From Antedon bifida (lineage: Eukaryota > Echinodermata > Crinoidea > Comatulida > Antedonidae), in assembly GCA_963402885.1 (NCBI GenBank), contig OY727103.1, forward strand, positions 17,882,085-17,946,084: DNA of 64,000 bases. Direction: 5' to 3'. The position numbers were made by a program, and so were the translations under genes. Numbering within the stretch: position 1 is the stretch's first letter; each line of letters opens with the position of its first letter. Shown here in pieces: positions 59,880-64,000 of this stretch. Below the pieces are notes generated by a model. That model had not been told where the DNA came from, searched no databases, and saw nothing but the letters and a program-made list of their open reading frames with translations.

Positions 59880-60240
59880 ATATTGTTACAATAAAAAGAG
59901 AGAAGAGAGAGAATTATAATTCTATGATAACCTTTATTATTCCAACGTACAGTACACTTTACAGCATTGTTAGTTGACAATAAATGCATCAGAACGACTC
60001 AAACACCATTGTCCTTTATATTTCAACATAAAACACATTCTATAACTAAAATAATAATGTATTGGATGTGAAGTAAGTAAACTTAAAGTTGTCAATCTAA
60101 ATAAGGTAAATATATTTCTAAGCAAGACATTTTCATATAGTTTATATGAAGTCTTTATCATTTAAACACTTATTTTTTGGTAGGCCTTGCCAATTTGTAA
60201 AAGGTTATGCTTCTATAACTAGACTGGTTCACAGCCAAAT

Positions 60241-60569
60241 CCATCGGGAATACATCTGATAATAAAAGATGATAATCTACATGATGATGATGTGTATAAT
60301 GATGAGTATAATCTGATAATAAACTGATAAAAATGGCGATGATGATGATGATGCACCACCGCATTGTAAATCAATAACAGTGTTTCATTAAATTTTCTTT
60401 TGTCTTTTAAACTATGATTTTGCATATTTTAGTGCAAATTATAAATCTATGTTGCTACCAGTGATGTGTATGAATATTCTAACACAAAGATCTTGTTTAA
60501 GTGCTAAGATTCCATTTAAGCTGACTCCTGTCTGAATTGAAGATAAGTCTGATAATAAAAGTTAATAAT
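60241..60569 (-). other. 3' flank of gene C with a second copy of the GATGATGAT tail sequence
   Basis: On the minus strand, 60355-60250 contains TGCGGTGGTGCATCATCATC followed by the same (CAT/ATC)-rich sequence that forms the end of genes B and C. This is a partial duplicate of a gene's 3' end. It could be an alternative last exon or a dead fragment. Confidence 0.5.
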
Positions 60570-61295
60570 CTACATGATGATAATGTAGATAATGATGAAG
60601 ATAATCTGATAACATGATGAAAATGACAATGATGATGACGATGATGCACCATCGCAGTCTGGTTTCTTCGTAGGTACTTTACATGTTGTACCTTGGCGAT
60701 TACAGGGTCGTTCTTCAGCGGTTTGTTCCTTGCATAATCCGCAGGCTTCTGTGACGTTCCTGATCCTAAATTGAGCGCCGAATTGACCACATTCTTGTGT
60801 ACATACAGACCAATCACCCCAATCACTATACTGACAGTCATTGTATTCCACCTCACATGACTGTTCTTCGAAGGTGGGTTGCAATATGCATCCATCTATA
60901 TCATTATCAAGTATTTTCCTATCTCTAAACTGAGTTCCATTTTCTCCACGTTCTTGTGAGTGACACGTTGACCAAGGACCCCAATCAGTGTATTGACAAT
61001 CAATGAACTCATTACTACATGACTGTATACCTACTTCGGTGACATGTTTACTACATCCATTCTCCTGAACAATGTTCCTAACTCGAAATTGAGTTCCATT
61101 TTCTCCACTTTTTTGTGAATGGCATGCGCTCCAGTTACCCCAATCACTGTACGTACAATCACTTTCCTCTTTTGTTTCCCATGGTTTCCCGCAAAACATT
61201 CCTCCAACAAATCCTCCAACAAAAGCTCCTGCCACAAATAACAAACATATTCCTGCTTTCGTTATTGTTACATGACTTTTCTTACACTCCTCCAT
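60570..61295 (-). CDS. TSP1-repeat membrane protein C
   Basis: A single exon of 241 residues. After a short charged N-terminus (MEECKKSHVT), residues ~11-34 form a Gly/Val-rich signal anchor. Three TSP1 repeats follow: CTYSDWGNWSAC, CQYTDWGPWSTC and CQYSDWGDWSVC. Each has the WxxWxxC motif and the RVRN/RDRK/RIRN basic strand, with N-x-T sequons (ENGTQF). A linker (TTCKVPTKKPDCDG) and a Ser-rich stretch lead to a short hydrophobic end (QIIFIIIYIIIM). This end could be a GPI-type signal or a second anchor; it is encoded by an ATC/ATT-rich microsatellite. The start was chosen because the anchor aligns with those of A and B. TATA-like ATTAATATA lies about 80 bp upstream. Function unknown. Confidence 0.82.
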   Translation of the reverse strand: MEECKKSHVTITKAGICLLFVAGAFVGGFVGGMFCGKPWETKEESDCTYSDWGNWSACHSQKSGENGTQFRVRNIVQENGCSKHVTEVGIQSCSNEFIDCQYTDWGPWSTCHSQERGENGTQFRDRKILDNDIDGCILQPTFEEQSCEVEYNDCQYSDWGDWSVCTQECGQFGAQFRIRNVTEACGLCKEQTAEERPCNRQGTTCKVPTKKPDCDGASSSSSLSFSSCYQIIFIIIYIIIM

Positions 61296-62147
61296 GGCGT
61301 AAAGAAGCTCGATTCACAAAATTCAAGCGTAACGTAATTAATGTGCGAGTACCATAAGCAGCAGTAAACGATTAATATACGGTGGCAACTGGTTTATTGT
61401 TACGTGGAAATTCCAAATTTGACAAAGATAGTACAAGTATTACAATACTTTATTGGAACATCAAATTAAGTCATCAAAAAAATAAATATCAGCTATACAA
61501 ATGTTTACAAAGAAGAAAAATAAAGAAGCCTCATTGGCTGTGATTCCCGTTATAAAGTTAAAAAGTGGAAAACCCATATTTGTAGACAAAATGAAGAGGA
61601 GAAAGTTACGACCAAAGCATCTTTGTTACTATCTTTGATAAAGCGTAAGGAAAAGATTTAACAATACACTTCGGTCACCTTTTTAAGTTAAATCTTTTGA
61701 ACTCTGCCAAACAATTTAATTGCTAGTACTTCTATCAATATCAATTCAAGAACAACTACAACAAACATTATATAAACAATAAAGATGTATAATCTCCCCA
61801 AAACATGAAATGAACATTAATAAAATCAGATTTTTCATCAGGTCATTTTGTAGTTTTAATAAAGATAATCACTTCCGTAAAAAATAAAACACCCAAAAAA
61901 TAATGTTTGCATTTATAAAAAGAGTTAAATTCAAACGAAAACCCATTAGCTGACAGGCAATTTGACTATATTTTGCAGTTTTTTTCAGGTAAAAATATGT
62001 TGTTTCCCATCCAATTTTTCCAAACTACTTAGTCACACTAAAATGGCTGCGTATCTTCACAACATTTTTATTTTTTTCAGGGGAACAATATATCTTTAAG
62101 AGAGAAGGTAGCCCAAATGAGTTATAACTCATTGCATGTTTTGTTCA
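61296..62147. other. 5' flank of gene C
   Basis: It has the gene C promoter region, which is only partly similar to the A and B flanks, and a D1 repeat copy at about 61920-62100. No other gene was seen. Confidence 0.5.
61920..62100 (+). repeat. Dispersed repeat family D1, copy
   Basis: It contains CCATTAGCTGACAGGCAATT, CAGTTTTTTTCAGGTAAAA, CACACTAAAATGGC and CAGGGGAACAATATATC in the family order. Confidence 0.65.
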
Positions 62148-62496
62148 AATCGCACTGGGATTTTTATCACGTGACCTTTTTATAAATAGGTTCTGCAACT
62201 TTTCTATGACGTCACGGTATTTTTTTCTCTTATGGTTTGATAATACTGGAATAAAATAGACCTCTAGGGTTTTTACAAAAATAAATTTCAGAGAATTTCA
62301 AAACAATTTCAAACAATTTACCTAAACACCTGTATACCGAGCAGTACATAATATATACCATCATTAATAGGCCCTATACAACAACGTGATTGGTGATATT
62401 TGTTCAGTTTGAATACTTTTTATTAACATTTACTAGAGGTACATCATCTATGTTTTTCAATTATGCGTTTAAAATAAATAAGCGCGAGATTTCACA
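62148..62496 (+). repeat. Right copy of the ~350-bp direct repeat flanking the TSP1 cluster
   Basis: It is the counterpart of 53565-53915 and has the same E-box (TCACGTGA), TTTATAAATA and CRE (TGACGTCA at 62207-62214). A few indels separate the copies. Confidence 0.88.
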
Positions 62497-62760
62497 ATAG
62501 GGTTGGTGAAATCTGTCCACAATAGGTTACTTTTCTGTCCATAATAGGTTACTTTCTGTCCACAATAGGGACTAGAGGGCGCTGTTGTTTGTCCATAATA
62601 GGTTACTTTCTGTCCACAATAGGGACTAGAGGGCGCTGTTGTTTGTCCATAATAGGTGACTTTCATAATTGGCTGTCCAAAATAGGTGACTTTTTGTCCA
62701 CAATAGGGGATTTTATTGGAGTAGTGCGCCATCCATTGTGTTGTCCATAATAGGTGATTT
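62497..62760 (+). repeat. Minisatellite of GTCCATAATAGGTTACTTT units
   Basis: About eight ~20-bp units of the type TGTCCAYAATAGGT(T/G)ACTTT. Two adjacent ~58-bp higher-order copies include GGGACTAGAGGGCGCTGTTG. The reading frame across it on the minus strand is an artefact of the repeat. Confidence 0.85.
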
Positions 62761-62774
62761 TTTTGGCGTACTCT

Positions 62775-62794
62775 CGTACGTACGTACGTACGTA
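62775..62794. repeat. (ACGT)n tetranucleotide tract
   Basis: Five copies of the self-complementary tetramer CGTA lie directly after the minisatellite. Confidence 0.9.
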
Positions 62795-62799
62795 GTTTG

Positions 62800-64000
62800 T
62801 TTCGCGAGTAGAAGTAATACTAATTTGCTTTCTCTTCAGACTTTGAGTTGAGGCTACCGACCTAGGCCTATAAATTAGTATATTATTTAAGTCTCTCTAG
62901 CCTAGGGGTCTCTCTAGCCTAGGCCTAGTCCTGTTAGTTAGGCTACCTCTATACTATAGGCCTACTTAGGCCTACTACTAGCCTAGGGCTAGGCCTAGCT
63001 TAGATACAGCAGCAGGGTACCTCCCTGCTTACAGGAATACAAATGACATGGGCTCCATATTAGGTAGATATGTTTTACTACAAACAACTAGGCCTAGCCT
63101 CAGTTATCTTGTTTGTTTGTTTTTTTATTATTTATTAATATAATATGAATATATATACAGACTAACATACTATTTTACTTGTAACTATATTGCCTATTCT
63201 GCAGGTCACTGGCGGACTAAGTGACTAGAGGCCTAGTCACTATTTAATACGGTCTTTTACTACTGCCACCGCTACTATACTTTGAAGACCGAAATCTTCA
63301 AATCACAAACATCTAGATTGAACTATTAAAATTTTTGTTTTTTTTATTATTTTGTGAATGAACGAGTCTTATCCAGACAGTTCGGACAGTTAATAGGTTG
63401 GCAGTATAGTAGAACCAGAGCTAGTGTTACTGTGTTATTAATTATGTCATCTATTTAAATCTCACAATTGTTTTCCCATATTTTTTGCGTGTATTACAGA
63501 TTGTGTACAGTGTATCTTCTGATCAATATTATAGTACAGTAGCATGGAAATGTCTATTAACTAGGGTAAGTAACAGATAGGCCCAACCTACAATTGAAGA
63601 AAAATACTTTACATATAACCCACTACATCTTTTAGGAGATTTTTCAATATGATCAAGATACTGTGAAATCCCAAAAAGAAGCCTATTTCAAAACAGTATT
63701 TGTTTGCAAAAGTAATCTCGAAAAGGAGGATACAAATGAGACAAACTGAATATTATCAGTACCGTAGTAGAAAAACTTACTGACAATACATTTGAAATGT
63801 TCTATTCATTTGCTTTGCTAGGAAAATAAAAGTAGATATTTCTTTGTTTATTTCCATTCATTATAAACATTACAATCACCATACAAAGAATAGATAAATC
63901 CACTGACAAATTCATGCAGAAAATATTTCAAAATTTAATTAAATGTTATATTATTAAAGCATTCATTCAATAAAGCCTTTATCTTTAAACATTTAATATA
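62800..64000. other. Right edge, no gene recognised
   Basis: The first 250 bp are rich in CTAGGCCTA-type motifs, as is the sequence upstream of the LEM gene (36750-37080), so a promoter or first exon of a plus-strand gene is possible. The rest is AT-rich without a recognisable reading frame. Confidence 0.45.

Larger units (their letters stand above)
58103..60240 (-). repeat. Segmental duplication: 5' flank of gene B, paralogous to the flank of gene A
   Basis: It aligns with 55395-57130 and additionally holds about 300 bp at 59025-59325 (around AAACGGTTCGGGTAATTTCG) absent from the A flank. No gene was seen. The duplication unit is therefore gene plus about 1.7-2.1 kb of 5' flank. Confidence 0.85.

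Noticed and set aside
62469..62732. 87-codon frame with repeated YCGQKVTYYGQ
   Set aside because: It is the translation of the ~20-bp minisatellite on the minus strand and has no independent support.

Overview
This is a 64 kb piece of an AT-rich, intron-containing animal genome. Gene content points to a marine invertebrate deuterostome, most plausibly an echinoderm. There is a large NACHT-LRR (NLR) immune receptor with a death-fold N-terminus, an emerin-like LEM gene, a FAM185A orthologue, a small family of membrane-anchored thrombospondin-repeat proteins, and DIRS, BEL/Pao and CR1/Jockey-like retroelements. The assignment to echinoderms is inference; no species-specific marker was recognised.

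Layout. (1) 1-6.26 kb, minus strand: an NLR gene cut by the left edge. Exon 1 carries a death-fold domain; exon 2 is one very long open exon with NACHT and at least six near-identical ~123-residue LRR modules. (2) 6.4-9.6 kb: a decayed DIRS-like retrotransposon, head-to-head with the NLR and beginning within about 0.2 kb of its start codon. (3) 9.6-12.3 kb: no gene, ending in telomere-like degenerate repeats. (4) 12.3-24.9 kb: a block made almost wholly of tandem repeats. It opens with a 564-bp satellite. After that comes a mirror-symmetric, roughly 10-kb foldback of minisatellites (14.96-24.87 kb), with non-repetitive arms at 15.88-16.56 and 23.10-23.72 kb in inverted orientation. Its core holds about 20 palindromes and about 78 almost identical 21-bp units. 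(5) 24.9-34.7 kb: AT-rich gene desert with a degenerate long-period repeat and one strong 52-bp palindrome. (6) 34.7-35.5 kb: a 71-bp minisatellite.

(7) 37.1-39.1 kb, plus strand: a four-exon emerin-like LEM-domain gene whose splice phases all agree. (8) 42.3-48.5 kb: a 5'-truncated BEL/Pao retrotransposon split by a 5'-truncated LINE. (9) 48.9-53.1 kb, minus strand: six exons of FAM185A, with SINE and MITE insertions in its introns. (10) 53.5-62.5 kb: three tandem, single-exon paralogues (A, B, C, all minus strand) encoding signal-anchored TSP1-repeat proteins. They lie between two ~350-bp direct repeats that share an E-box, a TATA-like stretch and a CRE. Gene A has two membrane segments; B carries a frameshift; C has a different C-terminus. 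(11) 62.5-64 kb: a short minisatellite and no recognised gene.

The genes are independent transcription units, not an operon. The best candidates for something new are the foldback satellite complex with its homeodomain-site palindromes, the twice-anchored TSP1 protein, and the NLR whose recognition region grows by whole LRR modules.
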